64,000 nucleotides of DNA from Candidatus Poribacteria bacterium (GTDB taxonomy: Bacteria; Poribacteria; WGA-4E; WGA-3G), in assembly GCA_022825825.1 (NCBI GenBank), contig JAJDWA010000050.1:1-64000 (forward strand), in the 5' to 3' direction. This document shows positions 26,642-35,812 of the stretch, piece by piece; within the stretch, counting starts at the first letter, position 1; each line of letters opens with the position of its first letter. Position numbers and translations under genes: made by a program. The notes under the pieces are model-generated. The model searched no databases. It saw only the letters and a list, made by a program, of their open reading frames with translations, and had not been told where the DNA came from.

Positions 26642-29600
26642 TGTCAGATCCTTTTGAAACTTATGAACTGCTTTGTGATTCCTATATTCGTTACATACAG
26701 ACGATTATGGGCTTTAATAGTGAGGAATTGGAAGAGGAGCGAGACAAACTGCTACGAGAAAATGGATTACTTTTCCAAGAACCCCGCTTTGAACCGATAT
26801 TTCCTTACCCTTCTGCCGGCAAAACACTGTCCGATCTGTGTCATAATTCACAATTATCCTCTGAGCTTGGAGACTTTCTCGCAGCAGGTGGTGCAGATGG
26901 GCTTGCACCAATGAACCGCTCACTTTATGACCATCAGGTAGATGCCATTAAAGCATCAGCGATTGATGGCAAGGATGTTGTTGTTACAACTGGCACAGGT
27001 TCAGGAAAAACTGAGTGCTTTTTACTTCCTATTTTCAGCTATCTTGTCAAAGAGTCCCAAAACTGGAATAGTTACGGGGACCGGAATCCTGACCATCCTT
27101 GGTGGCGGCGATTCCAGCGGACTAAAGGAAAACGTGTCCCTCAGCGCGAAGGTGAGAATCGTCCAGCTGCTATTCGCGCCCTGATTTTATATCCTCTAAA
27201 TGCACTTGTTGAAGATCAATTAATGAGACTTCGGCGCGCCTGTGACAGTCCTGAGGCACGCCAATGGCTCTATGCCCACCGGGGCAATAACCGATTTTAC
27301 TTTGGTCGTTATACAAGTCTAGCACCTGTTTCTGGTAAAGAAAATCCGAATACACTGTCAAGACTCCGGAGAAAACTTGAGGAGTTACGTAGACAATCTG
27401 AAAAAGTTCGTGATTCAGACGAAGAACGCTATTTCTTTCCTTCTACAGACTCTGATACGGCCGAGATGTGGTCGCGTTGGGACATGCAGGACCATCCCCC
27501 TGATATTCTGATCACAAATTATTCAATGCTAAATATCATGCTCACTCGCGGCTTAGAACAGTCGATTTTTGAAAAAACTAAAGAGTGGTTACAGAAAGAG
27601 GATAGTGTTTTTCATCTTGTTGTTGATGAACTGCATTCTTACCGCGGGACAGCAGGTTCCGAAGTTGCCTATTTACTTCGGACTCTGTTTAATCGCCTCA
27701 ACCTTGAACCTGATTCTCCAAAACTGCGTATTATTGCGTCAAGTGCCTCACTTGAAGGAGATGAAGGTGATGGCGGAGAGAAGTATCTTCGTCAATTTTT
27801 CGCTCGGGATAAGGTTTTTGAGATTATCAATTCACCTCCTCAATCTGATCAGAGTGAGGAGCTCCGGAAATGTCTGCAATATGCTAAACAGTTTGAAGAT
27901 TTTAATGCAGATTCAGAAAAAAAATCCACACAATTGGACAAAGTTCGGGATGAACTTGACCTTCGGTCTTCTGTGGTGCAGCTTTGCAATCATGGTGGAA
28001 AACTACACGCTTCAACAATTGGGGAGATGGTTGAAGCCGCGAATAAGATTAGTCCTATACAGATCTCTGAAGGAGCTATCCGTGGTTTAATTCAATATCT
28101 GATTCGGCAGAAGGATTTAAAAACAAATCTAGCTTTATTGCCGCTTCGGGTGCATTATTTCTTTAAGAATTTTGAGGGGTTGTGGGCGTGTAGTAACCCG
28201 AATTGTCAAAATAATAGTCATGATTTCCGTATCGGAAAACTGTTCGCAAATCGAAGGGTTTTATGTGATGAGTGTGGTTCACGAGTACTAGATCTGTTAG
28301 TGTGTCAGACATGTGGAGATCTCCTTATTGGCGGTTACAAGTATCAACGTCCAACAAACGATCTTGAACGTCCAATAAACACGCTTGGCTGGTACCTCAG
28401 TGGCGACTATCAAAAGTTGGATGAATTACCCGAGAAAGGAGTCCGGGATAGGAACTATGAAACTTACACTGTTTTCTGGCCGAGAACGCAAGTGCCTGAG
28501 CCACGGCGATCATGGCAAAAAAACAAACTTACAAGACGGTGGTCACCTGCGCAGTTCACACCAGCGGATGGAACGCTTACTCCCAATTCTGTAGATTATA
28601 ACGGTTATTTTTATAAGATTGATAAACCAGAAGATTGGTGCTCAGAAATACCTAAGTATTGTCCAAATTGTGGAGATGCATGGGATTTCTCAGGAAAAAA
28701 GGTGCTTATCAACGGTAAAGAGCAAGCATACTCGCCTATTTACAAAATGGAAACGGGTCTGCAAAAGGTTCTCCAAATCCTCACGCAAACCCTGCAGGCA
28801 GCTATCGAATCGCAATCCGCGCGAAAGACTATTATCTTCTCCGATAGCCGTCAAGATGCGGCTAAGTATGCAACAGGTCTCCAATGGGATCACTATAAGG
28901 ACATGATTCGGCTCATCGTTGTTGACGCGTTGAAAAAGCAGTCGAAGGATTCTGAATTCTCGATTCTCTATGATTTGCAGAATGGACAGGTGAGTCCAAA
29001 AGAAGCAATTCTAGCAATTCAGGACCTTATCGGCAAGTATCCAAATGAAGCATCTATATTCTTGGACCTTTACGCCCAAAAACCTTTGACACCGGATCAG
29101 GAAAGCCAACTTGCTGCTCTGAAGGAAAATTATCCATTTACTGTTCTCCAAACGGATTGTTTCAATGCGTTTATCCAACTTGGCATGAACCCTGGGGGTT
29201 ATGGCAATAAGGTGGATGCCTCTTGGGAAAAAACCGGAGACGATCAGTGGGTATCACATAAATGGGAGAATATATGCAACTGGAATGAAGATTCGGTGAG
29301 GCAACGCTCTTCAAGCCTATTGGAGCCGCATCAAGTAAGGTTATTAGAGAATATTGAAACTGAATTTAAAAAAGTAATTACCGAGGGGATCTTGTTCGCA
29401 CGAAGGGACATGGGCTTAGAAGGGTTAGGGCTAGCTTGGTGTGAACCTACAATAGCCTTTGACAAATGGCCGATCAAAGAGATTGATCCTGCTGAAATTA
29501 TGAACGCAGTCACTCGAATTCTCGGTGAGCGAAGACATACCAAAATTTACCGTCCCCATGATGAACAAATAGGTATGCCGGAATTCATCGAAAATTATCT

Positions 29601-32100
29601 TTCGAGTTCAGCAAAACAGGTCGGGTGCTCTTTCGGCGAGCTGACAAGAGCGGTTGATGAGCAAGTCCAAGCTTCCCGTAGTTTTGATGGTTATCTAATA
29701 CGGATTGAGAATCTCAATCTCTGTTTACCACACAGTGATATAATCTTCCGATGCTCCAAGTGTAAACGTAAGCATCTTTACAAAGCAAGTGGGATTTGTA
29801 CAAATACAAAGTGTCATGGTAAATTAGAGGAAATCGGTAGAGAAACCGACACATTAGAGCAATATGGCGGTTACTATGCCTATCAAGCCTCTTCAGATGG
29901 CCTAGGAATTCAGCCATATCGTTTTCATTGCGAGGAATTGACAGCACAGACCAATGCTGAAGAACGTCCACACCGCCAAAGATGGTTTCAAGGTATTATC
30001 CTTGAAGATGAAAATTGTTTAACAGATGAAATTGACCTTCTCAGTGTGACAACAACAATGGAAGCTGGAGTTGATATTGGTTCGCTCTCAACGGTCGTAA
30101 TGGGCAATGTTCCACCACAACGTTTCAATTATCAACAACGCGTTGGGCGCGCTGGAAGGCGCGGTGAGCCAGTTGCCTGTGCTTTGACGCTCTGCCGTTT
30201 ACGGACGCATGATGATCACTATTTCACTCATACTGGTGAAATTACAAACGCTGCGACCCCACCACCATATCTTGATATGCGGAGTTTGGACATTATTAAA
30301 CGGATTTTGGGAAAAGAAGTTTTATTTCAGGCATTTCCAAGGTCATCTAGCGGGACTACAAATGATAAGAATGTTCACGGTGAATTTGGAAAAATTTTTG
30401 ATTGGCAGACAAACCGAAAGCAACTTGTGGAGTGGATTGAAACCCATAAAGAAAAAGTAACCCAACTTGTGCAAGTGCTCGCTGCACAAACAGAACTCGA
30501 GATAGTAAGTCAAATGGATCAACTGACCTCTTGGGTTCTCAACGATCTGGTAAATGAAATTGATGCCAAAGTAAGCCAACATCTGTTTGAAGATGACGAT
30601 TTAAGCCAGGCTCTCGCGGAATCTGGGGTGTTACCAATGTTCGGTTTTCCTACAGGAGTTCGTCTATTATATCATCGTGAGCCACGACTCACCAATTGGC
30701 CCCCAACCTCAGGTGTTATTGACCGGGACATCGAAATTGCCATTAGCCAATTCGCTCCTGGTTCAGAAACTGTCAAGGATAAAAAAATCCATACTTCCAT
30801 AGGTGTTGTGTCCTATAAGCCGGAACGCGGGCGTTTAGTTCCTGACAGTGATATTGGGCGTAAGCAATTAATTGGTTTCTGTGATAATTGCAAAGCCGTT
30901 TTTACTAATCCTGTTCAGAACGAAGATAATTGTCAAATTTGTGGATGTAATACTCTTAGGTTGATTGAAGGAATTGAGCCAAAAGGTTTTCACACTAATT
31001 TTTATCCTGACGATGCCCATGAACATTTCAACTGGGCACCACGATCAACTTATTCGCGTCTACCGTCTGATGCTCATGCGAGTTTGGAAACGCAATACAA
31101 TTGCCGCTGGGGAGTAGAGAAGAAACTACAACTGCTTTCGATCAATACCAATAGCGACCGACTGTTTGAACTGCGTAGACTGCGGGATAGCGAAGCACTT
31201 GTATCCCCTGAAGTCTGTCGTGAATTGGCAGGAAAAAATGATAGGTACTATTTCAACGAAAGTACTGACGTTATTGGTCCTGTTCAGAAGGTAGCCTTTT
31301 ATGCCTCTACGACGACGGATATTCTATTAATTGAGGTTGACGAGATTCCAGAAGGCATACTCCTTGATCAGAGTGGAGAATACTGGCGAGCTGCCCTGTA
31401 TTCCTTCGGTTTTCTCTTTCGCCAGTTTGCAGCGAATCAGTTAGATGTATCTCCTAATGAGTTACGTGTTGAGATTCGTCCTGTGGAAGAGGATGGAAAT
31501 CGTAAACAGCAGGTATTTATCGCTGATGCATTAGCAAATGGTGCGGGATACTGTCGCCATTTGGGAGAATTTGATGCTAACGGAGAACTTCGGCTGCTTT
31601 CATTTCTACGCGACATGATTGACCCAAATAAGGATTTTGCTAGGAAACTGATCGCCCATGGCGAGGATTGTGATTCGTCCTGTTATAACAAAGGTTGCAT
31701 GCGTGACTACTCGAACATGCCCTATCATCCTTTTCTAGATTGGCGGTTAGGACTTGATGTTGCTCACCTATGTCTCAGGAAAGACTATCAACTGGACCTG
31801 CAAAAGGATTATTGGTCTCCTCTTGTTCATAGAGTAGAGAAGAATTTCATGGAACTTCTATGCCTTCCGAATCTTGAACGTAATGATCGTGGTGGAGTTC
31901 CCGTTTTTGAAGAACGAGCACAGAAGCGAGCTTTTATTTTTCATCATCCCCTCGCCGCACACGGAGTTCAGGCAGGACGACATATCAGATCTGCTGCCTT
32001 TGATCTTGAGAAACTTGGATTTGGCGTGGAATACATCAACATTTTTGATGCTATCCGGAGAGTGAGTGTCATAATAAATACGCTGAATCAAGGACAATAA
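26641..32100 (+). CDS. Large DruE-like DEAD/DEAH helicase with DUF1998 domain
   Basis: About 1819 residues from ATG 26641, with GGGAGG seven bases upstream inside the preceding gene. Walker A is TGTGSGKTE (~117-125), the DEAH-type box is VVDELHSYRG (~329), motif III-like is SSASLEG, and motif VI is QQRVGRAGRRGE (~1167). Four zinc-binding clusters are visible: CSNPNC...CDEC with CQTC, CPNC, CSKC...CTNTKC, and CDNC...CQIC. The C-terminus is DUF1998 (YCRHLGEF..., CDSSCYNKGCMRDYSNM, LDWRLGLD). Length and order fit DruE, the core of Druantia antiphage systems, more than the shorter MrfA/YprA repair helicases. Last gene of the coupled operon. Confidence 0.85.
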   Translation: MSDPFETYELLCDSYIRYIQTIMGFNSEELEEERDKLLRENGLLFQEPRFEPIFPYPSAGKTLSDLCHNSQLSSELGDFLAAGGADGLAPMNRSLYDHQVDAIKASAIDGKDVVVTTGTGSGKTECFLLPIFSYLVKESQNWNSYGDRNPDHPWWRRFQRTKGKRVPQREGENRPAAIRALILYPLNALVEDQLMRLRRACDSPEARQWLYAHRGNNRFYFGRYTSLAPVSGKENPNTLSRLRRKLEELRRQSEKVRDSDEERYFFPSTDSDTAEMWSRWDMQDHPPDILITNYSMLNIMLTRGLEQSIFEKTKEWLQKEDSVFHLVVDELHSYRGTAGSEVAYLLRTLFNRLNLEPDSPKLRIIASSASLEGDEGDGGEKYLRQFFARDKVFEIINSPPQSDQSEELRKCLQYAKQFEDFNADSEKKSTQLDKVRDELDLRSSVVQLCNHGGKLHASTIGEMVEAANKISPIQISEGAIRGLIQYLIRQKDLKTNLALLPLRVHYFFKNFEGLWACSNPNCQNNSHDFRIGKLFANRRVLCDECGSRVLDLLVCQTCGDLLIGGYKYQRPTNDLERPINTLGWYLSGDYQKLDELPEKGVRDRNYETYTVFWPRTQVPEPRRSWQKNKLTRRWSPAQFTPADGTLTPNSVDYNGYFYKIDKPEDWCSEIPKYCPNCGDAWDFSGKKVLINGKEQAYSPIYKMETGLQKVLQILTQTLQAAIESQSARKTIIFSDSRQDAAKYATGLQWDHYKDMIRLIVVDALKKQSKDSEFSILYDLQNGQVSPKEAILAIQDLIGKYPNEASIFLDLYAQKPLTPDQESQLAALKENYPFTVLQTDCFNAFIQLGMNPGGYGNKVDASWEKTGDDQWVSHKWENICNWNEDSVRQRSSSLLEPHQVRLLENIETEFKKVITEGILFARRDMGLEGLGLAWCEPTIAFDKWPIKEIDPAEIMNAVTRILGERRHTKIYRPHDEQIGMPEFIENYLSSSAKQVGCSFGELTRAVDEQVQASRSFDGYLIRIENLNLCLPHSDIIFRCSKCKRKHLYKASGICTNTKCHGKLEEIGRETDTLEQYGGYYAYQASSDGLGIQPYRFHCEELTAQTNAEERPHRQRWFQGIILEDENCLTDEIDLLSVTTTMEAGVDIGSLSTVVMGNVPPQRFNYQQRVGRAGRRGEPVACALTLCRLRTHDDHYFTHTGEITNAATPPPYLDMRSLDIIKRILGKEVLFQAFPRSSSGTTNDKNVHGEFGKIFDWQTNRKQLVEWIETHKEKVTQLVQVLAAQTELEIVSQMDQLTSWVLNDLVNEIDAKVSQHLFEDDDLSQALAESGVLPMFGFPTGVRLLYHREPRLTNWPPTSGVIDRDIEIAISQFAPGSETVKDKKIHTSIGVVSYKPERGRLVPDSDIGRKQLIGFCDNCKAVFTNPVQNEDNCQICGCNTLRLIEGIEPKGFHTNFYPDDAHEHFNWAPRSTYSRLPSDAHASLETQYNCRWGVEKKLQLLSINTNSDRLFELRRLRDSEALVSPEVCRELAGKNDRYYFNESTDVIGPVQKVAFYASTTTDILLIEVDEIPEGILLDQSGEYWRAALYSFGFLFRQFAANQLDVSPNELRVEIRPVEEDGNRKQQVFIADALANGAGYCRHLGEFDANGELRLLSFLRDMIDPNKDFARKLIAHGEDCDSSCYNKGCMRDYSNMPYHPFLDWRLGLDVAHLCLRKDYQLDLQKDYWSPLVHRVEKNFMELLCLPNLERNDRGGVPVFEERAQKRAFIFHHPLAAHGVQAGRHIRSAAFDLEKLGFGVEYINIFDAIRRVSVIINTLNQGQ

Positions 32101-32274
32101 GGGATAGTAAAGCTGTCCGCATGCTGATTCAGTAGACAGCAGAGATTGACGACCTCGTGCTCCGTCTGTTTGCCAAGCTGTCTGTAGGGATAACTCTTTG
32201 AAAAAAGAGCCCCGACGATTTTATGTGTGATACGAAACAGAAAAGTAATTGCTTTTGAAAGGAATAGTTATAGG

Positions 32275-33264
32275 ATGTGTCAGAATCTCAAACAACTAAC
32301 GCCTGTGGACCTCAGCGAGGTTTGGGAAACCGAACCCCAGCATTTTACCCCGTGGCTTGCACGAGAAGAAAATCTAACGCGTCTCGGTGAAACATTGGGG
32401 ATAGACCTCGAATTGGAGGCGCAGGAGATAAATATTGGTGGTTTCCGAGCCGACCTGCTTTGCAAGAATACAGTGGATGATTCGTGGGTGCTGATTGAAA
32501 ATCAGTTAGCTCCAACCGACCATACGCACGTGGGACAACTGCTCACATACGCCGCAGGCTTAGATGCTTCGACAGTTATCTGGATAGCCCGCACCTTCCG
32601 GCGGGAGCATCGTGCGGTGCTGGACTGGCAGAATCGGATCACAGATGAACGCTATCGTTTCTTTGGTGTTGAGGTGAAAGTTTGGCAAATTGGGGATTCT
32701 GACCGCGCCGTACAATTTGAAGTCGTTTCGAGTCCCAATGACTGGAGTCGGGGTGTGAGTCGGGACACCCAACGCGCCGCGAATCAAGAACTCTCTGAAA
32801 CAGACAAATCGCATCTCAGATTCTGGACAGGTTTGCATGAATACATGGAAGATAAAGGGAGCAGCCTTAATTGCCCCGCCCCTGGGCCATGGAGATACAT
32901 CGTATTTAGTATAGGACGGGCAGGCTTCAGTATGGAAACACATCTGGCTCCTACCCAGAATAAAATAAGTATTCGGCTCTGTATCGATAGAGATAACACC
33001 AAGGCATACTTCTGGTTGCTTCAGGAACAACAAGAGGCGATTGAAAAGGCATTTGGCGAAACGCTTGAATGGAATGAGCTACCCGGAAATAAAAGGAGTC
33101 GGATTAGTCTAACGAAGGTAGATACTGACCCGTTAGACGAAAAAGATTGGCTCCATCAGTATGAATGGTTTACCACACAATTGGAGGTGTTTGATACAGT
33201 TTTTCGGGAACGCATTCGGGGACTGGATGCTGCTGACTGGATACCAGAGGATGATGCCCCATAA
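32275..33264 (+). CDS. DUF4268-type protein with PD-(D/E)XK-like N-terminus
   Basis: 329 residues from ATG 32275, chosen for the upstream GAAAGGAA and because MCQNLKQLTPVDLSEVW begins the recognisable part. The N-terminal domain has GGFRADLLCKN, then WVLIENQLAPTDHTHVGQLL, a PD-(D/E)XK-like arrangement with E-N-Q in place of E-x-K, so catalysis is doubtful. The C-terminal ~150 residues match the DUF4268 style (SIRLCIDRDNTKAYFWLLQE then QQEAIEKAFGETLEWNELPG). Such proteins are common in defence islands. It follows the helicase operon after 175 bp and may be transcribed separately. Confidence 0.7.
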   Translation: MCQNLKQLTPVDLSEVWETEPQHFTPWLAREENLTRLGETLGIDLELEAQEINIGGFRADLLCKNTVDDSWVLIENQLAPTDHTHVGQLLTYAAGLDASTVIWIARTFRREHRAVLDWQNRITDERYRFFGVEVKVWQIGDSDRAVQFEVVSSPNDWSRGVSRDTQRAANQELSETDKSHLRFWTGLHEYMEDKGSSLNCPAPGPWRYIVFSIGRAGFSMETHLAPTQNKISIRLCIDRDNTKAYFWLLQEQQEAIEKAFGETLEWNELPGNKRSRISLTKVDTDPLDEKDWLHQYEWFTTQLEVFDTVFRERIRGLDAADWIPEDDAP

Positions 33265-33606
33265 TTTCTATAGGCTTTCCGATCGGAGACACACGTGAAA
33301 GAACTCCTATTAGCGGATGCACAAAGGAAGATTGTGATATAATACAATAGAAGATAATCGTGCTAAAACGCTTGCAACACAGAGAGGACTCTGTTGATAA
33401 ACAGAACCTTTGAATCCGTGTTTTGCCTTGTTCGAAACGGGGGTGTGGGGGTTTGACCCCCACCTTCTTTCTTTAACTCACACCGTTCGGGACCCAAACC
33501 CAATAAAACTTAAAAATATATCGGTCGCGCGGTACTATAAAAATGTGGTAAGACTTAAAGTGGTACCGAAAATCGCAGTGCCACGAACCCACGCCACACC
33601 TATGTT
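33265..33606. other. Intergenic: terminator and origin-like box
   Basis: Contains the terminator at 33445-33474 and the conserved 15-mer CCCACGCCACACCTA at 33588-33602, which also occurs in both Rep_3 origin copies. A GGTAC/GTACC inverted repeat spans about 33530-33567. CCTTGTTCGAAACGGGG near 33426 resembles a tRNA T-arm, but I could not fold a full tRNA. No gene seen. Confidence 0.5.
33445..33474 (+). terminator. Rho-independent terminator
   Basis: Stem GTGGGGG (33445-33451) with CCCCCAC (33457-33463), loop TTTGA, then CTTCTTTCTTT. A strong GC stem with a mostly U tail on the plus strand. Confidence 0.7.
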
Positions 33607-34650
33607 TCAGACACCTGTTTTTTGGCGACTCGCGGTATGAAAACCACCCCTCGCGGTATCAGAACCACCCCCTGCGGTATGAAAACCACCCTTCCGAGGG
33701 GGGATTCCGTTTGACATCAGACACCATTCTTCTAAATCTCGGACGATGGCTTTGCCGCCTTTGCGACGGAGGACCTTCTCGCGCGCCGTCGGGATCCAGA
33801 GTTTGCTACCCCGCTTCCGGGTCTCGAACTGCAGGTCTTCGATCCGGCACCGCACGAAACGGTTATAGGAATACCAGTACGTTCCGTCTAAATGGGGGGC
33901 ATCCTGCGACATGCCGGGGCTGCCTTTGCTGCGTTCCGATTTCGCTTGGGCATGTTCTACTTGTCCCTTGGGTCTCGGTTTCGGATAGAGTTGGAAGATT
34001 GAGAGCTCCCACCGCTTTGTGAGCCGTTTGAGCATCCCCGCCTCCTGTAGCTCTTTGATCGCATCGCAGACATGCTTTTTCGTCAGCCGGACATATTCAC
34101 TCAGCGTCTTCATCGTCATCGGATCCGTCTGACCACAATTCGCTTTCTTTGGATCCCACTCGGAATAGTGTTTTAAGACGATCCAAATCAGACACGCACG
34201 CCAGGAGATATCGCCTTTATACAACCGATCAAAGGGACCGCCTGCACCCAGCGAAACGGCAAACGCCTTCGGGGCTCCATATCTGTCGAGGGGCACCGCT
34301 TCGGCGGGACAGTCGTGATGCTTGAGTGCGTATCGGCTCCCCTTGCGTCCGATCTTGATGCGGGTCGCGACTTTCTCCAGACGCTCATAGAGCACCTCGC
34401 GCACCCACCGCAGCGACATTTTATAGACGCGGGCAAGTTTGGAAGCCGAGATCCAGCGTGTCATGCCGTTGACCCAGGTACTCATTCTATTCAGATCCAA
34501 GTAGACGATCGCCTCGAATGCGCAGATAAGACCCTCCTGGAGTTGGGAGAGGATGCTGGCGTAACCGCACGGCACCTGCATCGTTGTTTCTTCGTATTCA
34601 AACGCGGGAGCGAAGATTGGGGTATTTTTGTCTATGGAACGTAAACTCAT
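33607..34650 (-). CDS. Winged-helix replication-initiator-like protein
   Basis: 347 residues from ATG 34650, because AGGAGGAATATACG precedes it; the frame continues to 34704. An N-terminal HTH-like block (WISASKLARVYKMSLRWVRE then VLYERLEKVATRI) and a second winged-helix block (MTMKTLSEYVRLTKKHVCDA then IKELQEAGMLKRL) are visible, with a basic linker. Two winged helices are typical of plasmid initiators and DnaD-like proteins. The last ~22 residues are repetitive (GGFHTAGGGSDTARGGFHTA), encoded by 21-bp tandem repeats. A 15-bp inverted repeat upstream suggests autoregulation. The shared origin box lies just beyond its 3' end. Initiator role is inference. Confidence 0.6.
   Translation of the reverse strand: MSLRSIDKNTPIFAPAFEYEETTMQVPCGYASILSQLQEGLICAFEAIVYLDLNRMSTWVNGMTRWISASKLARVYKMSLRWVREVLYERLEKVATRIKIGRKGSRYALKHHDCPAEAVPLDRYGAPKAFAVSLGAGGPFDRLYKGDISWRACLIWIVLKHYSEWDPKKANCGQTDPMTMKTLSEYVRLTKKHVCDAIKELQEAGMLKRLTKRWELSIFQLYPKPRPKGQVEHAQAKSERSKGSPGMSQDAPHLDGTYWYSYNRFVRCRIEDLQFETRKRGSKLWIPTAREKVLRRKGGKAIVRDLEEWCLMSNGIPPRKGGFHTAGGGSDTARGGFHTASRQKTGV
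33631..33693. repeat. Three 21-bp tandem repeats in initiator 3' end
   Basis: Units start at 33631, 33652 and 33673: CGCGGTATGAAAACCACCCC, CGCGGTATCAGAACCACCCC and TGCGGTATGAAAACCACCCT plus one base each. Two helical turns per unit is the spacing of iterons. They lie inside the coding region and next to the origin-like box. Confidence 0.7.
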
Positions 34651-34713
34651 CGTATATTCCTCCTGTGTGGGGATGGAGGAATCTGAGACAGGATTCCGAA
34701 TCACTGGAATGCG

Positions 34714-34776
34714 TCTTTAATTCTATAAAAAACTTTTTTTCTTGACTTTTTTCTTTTAATGTTATAGAATTAAAGA
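34714..34776. promoter_or_regulatory. 15-bp perfect inverted repeat upstream of initiator-like gene
   Basis: TCTTTAATTCTATAA at 34714-34728 and its exact complement at 34762-34776, separated by 33 bp. The spacer holds TTGACT (34742-34747), and the right arm contains TATAGA (34763-34768), a plus-strand promoter with a short 15-bp spacer. The left arm sits over the likely promoter region for the minus-strand gene. Good candidate operator controlling both directions. Confidence 0.65.
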
Positions 34777-34808
34777 TGGAACTCTACTTACTGTCACACA
34801 CATGTCAC

Positions 34809-34849
34809 AGATTCCATCGACGGAAATCTCGGACAAGATTCCATCGACG
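34809..34849. repeat. Pair of 14-bp direct repeats
   Basis: AGATTCCATCGACG occurs at 34809-34822 and 34836-34849, 27 bp apart. They lie between the divergent promoter and the terminator at 34852, so they are transcribed in the short plus-strand RNA if that exists. Confidence 0.7.
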
Positions 34850-34851
34850 TT

Positions 34852-34884
34852 AGCCCGTGTTAATAGCGCGGGCTTTCGCTTTTT
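34852..34884 (+). terminator. Rho-independent terminator
   Basis: AGCCCGTG (34852-34859) pairs with CGCGGGCT (34867-34874) with one G-U or G-C variation, then TTCGCTTTTT. With the promoter at 34742 this would bound an RNA of about 105 nt. Confidence 0.7.
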
Positions 34885-35250
34885 AAGATGTTACTATATA
34901 TCTACCATATACCTATTGTTGTGTCAAGAAAAAAAATGGCGTGTGAGATTTATTTGTAATTTCCCATTGTATCATTTTCTGTTGTATATTTCCCACCCTT
35001 TCGGGGCGTTGGAGCAGGCGTTAGCTTAAATTCGATGGGGATTCAATAATTAGCGAACTTAACAAAATACCCAAAACGTTCCATTCAAATCACCAATTTT
35101 TACGCAAACTTCCGATTTTTTTCACAAAGTAATAATTTATCACCATTCAGACGGCGATTTTCCTTTATCTGAATTTAGTAAACAATGCTCTGAAAAAACA
35201 ACAATCCCAAATTAACAAATAGTTTAATCCCCGCCTCCCTTTTCCGCACC
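34885..35250. other. AT-rich gene-free stretch
   Basis: No gene or clear signal. Short frames only, with homopolymer runs (TTTTTTCAC, AAAAAAACAAC type). It ends at the promoter of leader RNA copy 5. Confidence 0.45.
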
Positions 35251-35279
35251 TTGACATAAAAATGAGAATACGTTAGACT
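35251..35279 (+). promoter_or_regulatory. Sigma70-like promoter of leader RNA copy 5
   Basis: TTGACA at 35251-35256 (perfect -35), 17-bp spacer, TAGACT at 35274-35279 in the context GTTAGACTCTTC, like the other copies. Confidence 0.8.
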
Positions 35280-35287
35280 CTTCTGAA

Positions 35288-35370
35288 TCCGACCGGGTAG
35301 GCGGGGCATTCTCAGCCGTGATTACCTATCCCCCCGTGAGACGGGTTGCATGCCGGGTTGCCGGGAAACT
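35288..35370 (+). ncRNA. Pseudoknotted leader RNA, copy 5 (orphan)
   Basis: P2: GGGUAGG (35295-35301) with CCUAUCC (35325-35331), one G-U. Pseudoknot: UCUCA (35310-35314) with UGAGA (35337-35341) in a CCCG/CGGG hairpin (35333-35345). A GGCAU/AUGCC contact is also possible. The 3' block GGGTTGCATGC...GGTTGCC is shared with copy 4. P1 is weak. No plus-strand gene follows for more than 400 bp; a minus-strand RHH gene converges on it, so this copy is an orphan or acts in trans. Confidence 0.6.
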
Positions 35371-35481
35371 CTCACTGTGGGTGATTTCGCTGCAACGCGC
35401 CAGATGTAAATCTTGAAGTAAGAGACGGTTTCTCCCCTCGTGTTCTGTCGAGTCTCATCGACCCTGTCCCCCTGTTGCTTG

Positions 35482-35688
35482 CTATGCGATGGGGGGAATG
35501 CCTCGTTTTTCAAAGAATGTATTGATGGCATCCCCGAGGACTTGCTCGATGGACTTATCTTCATCGGCGGCAATGAGCGGGAGTTGACGGTGTACCTCTG
35601 GATCGAACCAGCCCGTGACGTTGCGTTTATCGCGCGGTAGGTTCTGATCTTTGCGTTTCGAGGCAACAGTTTGTTGTGCTGTGGATAT
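35482..35688 (-). pseudogene. Ribbon-helix-helix partition/antitoxin-type protein lacking a normal start
   Basis: A 68-codon open frame on the minus strand encodes LPRDKRNVTGWFDPEVHRQL, then IAADEDKSIEQVLGDAINTF and FEKRGIPPIA before TAG. This closely follows the RHH protein at 57288 (LQLKILAAEQDTTIQQL, ending KHGKPPIA), so it is a homologue of the ParA partner family. There is no ATG, GTG or TTG upstream in frame: the frame opens with ATA TCC after a TGA. Either ATA serves as start, the start is upstream by frameshift, or the gene is decayed. No parA is adjacent. Confidence 0.65.
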
Positions 35689-35812
35689 TCAACTTACAGT
35701 CCTTTAGCACTCATCGTCGGTATATTGGTAGGTACATACTCCTCAGTATTCATCGCGAGTCCAATCCTGTATCTCTGGAATCGCGGACGACAGCCAGCGG
35801 AGGCTTAGTTCG

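Noticed and set aside
33360-33450. Possible tRNA (GTTCGAAAC T-loop-like)
   Set aside because: A T-arm can be drawn, but no acceptor stem, D-arm or seven-base anticodon loop could be matched.
34802-35029. 75-codon plus-strand frame
   Set aside because: It crosses the terminator hairpin at 34852-34884 and contains the direct repeats; no ribosome site.
35322-35666. 114-codon minus-strand frame
   Set aside because: A different frame over the same DNA gives the clear RHH homologue, so this frame is a shadow.
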